Below, in pieces: positions 39,403-39,663 of a DNA stretch of 39,663 nucleotides. The first letter of the stretch is position 1; each line of letters begins with the position of its first letter. The notes beneath the pieces were generated by a model. That model did no database searches. It was not told the origin of the DNA and was given only the letters and a program-made list of their open reading frames with translations. The position numbers were made by a program, and so were the translations under genes. The DNA is from Chloroflexota bacterium (GTDB lineage: Bacteria > Chloroflexota > Dehalococcoidia > Lucifugimonadales > G022566795): contig JADFIF010000010.1 in the NCBI GenBank assembly GCA_022566795.1, positions 1 through 39,663 of the forward strand. Reading direction: 5' to 3'.

Positions 39403-39663
39403 CTATCCTCCGGCAACCGAGCTTAGCGGATTGACCGTTACGCGGCTGAGGGTGACGTCGCCGGTGTTGGCGAAGTGGTGCTCCGACCCCGGCGGGACCA
39501 AGACCGCATCGCCCTGCTTTACGGGGTACTCCTTGCCGTCGCACCACAGGATTCCCGAGCCCTCGACGATGAACGCCTGATGCTCCCAGGGATGCGTGTG
39601 GTGGGCGCTGGAGCCGCCGGGCGGGTGCTGGACGTACAGCATCACGTAGTTTGGCGCGCCGTC
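39403..39663 (-). CDS. Cupin-domain protein (5' end outside window)
   Basis: The visible 86 residues are open to the window edge (DGAPNYVMLYVQHPPGG), so the start lies beyond 39663. It is a single conserved cupin beta barrel: motif 1 HHTHPWEHQAFIVEGSG contains the usual metal-binding histidines and glutamate-like position, and motif 2 GDAVLVPPGSEHHFANTG carries the last histidine. Small cupins of this kind bind a metal and may be enzymes or sensors. It is the first visible gene of the nitrile-hydratase-like operon, which continues 3 bases after its stop codon. Confidence 0.88.
   Translation of the reverse strand, partial: DGAPNYVMLYVQHPPGGSSAHHTHPWEHQAFIVEGSGILWCDGKEYPVKQGDAVLVPPGSEHHFANTGDVTLSRVTVNPLSSVAGG

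Overview
The window is GC-rich bacterial chromosome, densely coded with short operons on both strands. Gene content (three linked acyl-CoA dehydrogenases, a solitary CoxL-type molybdenum hydroxylase, a cobalt-type nitrile hydratase-like locus, very large FtsX-type permeases, an SMP-30 protein, an ACHX-free thiamine-diphosphate enzyme) and frequent GTG/TTG starts suggest a Chloroflexota bacterium of the Dehalococcoidia/SAR202 kind, probably a metagenome contig. That placement is inference from gene content only; no rRNA or other phylogenetic marker was compared. No rRNA, tRNA, CRISPR array, integrase or complete transposase was seen.

Layout. 1-360 is the tail of a coiled-coil protein, followed by a gene-poor stretch and a small lipoprotein with KSGKSE repeats (768-1031). 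1309-5027 (minus) holds an SRAP protein and the proline pathway operon proB-proA plus a 105-residue unknown. 5190-7609 is sparse: one unknown 119-residue gene, repeat elements, and a coupled pair of unknown genes (zinc ribbon, then 225 residues). 7610-16240 (minus) is a four-gene ABC operon: two giant FtsX-type permeases followed by two LolD/MacB-type ATPases, one of which carries a C-terminal AbrB-like domain. 16645-20591 (minus) is a lipid or sterol-type acyl-CoA dehydrogenase operon led by a stand-alone Lrp/AsnC ligand-binding domain. A divergent flavin reductase gene and a monocistronic HU gene follow.

22566-34978 is mainly plus strand: SMP-30 lactonase-like protein; yebC-ruvC-ruvA-methyltransferase; uvrB; a lipoprotein of unknown function; SufT-like protein and a Mrp-type ATPase (iron-sulfur cluster assembly); a divergent small LuxR-type regulator with a CoxL-like gene; and a small P-loop kinase-like protein. 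35060-39663 is minus strand: proline iminopeptidase, a thiamine-diphosphate enzyme, and a cupin/nitrile-hydratase operon whose beta subunit is split in two, in the same order as the thiocyanate hydrolase genes scnB-scnA-scnC.

Two families of short, non-coding, palindrome-rich repeats sit between genes. Family A (about 137-168 bp; ends resembling CAGGCTGATGAAAA / TTTTCAGCGCCCTG) has four copies and one probable fragment. Family B (stacked GC hairpins behind a CCCACCCACCCGCCC core, sometimes flanked by AACTATCTCAAAA inverted repeats) has four copies. They look like MITE-type elements. Several sigma70-like promoters of nearly the same form (TTGACA/C, 17 bp, TAGAAT or TATAAA) are visible.
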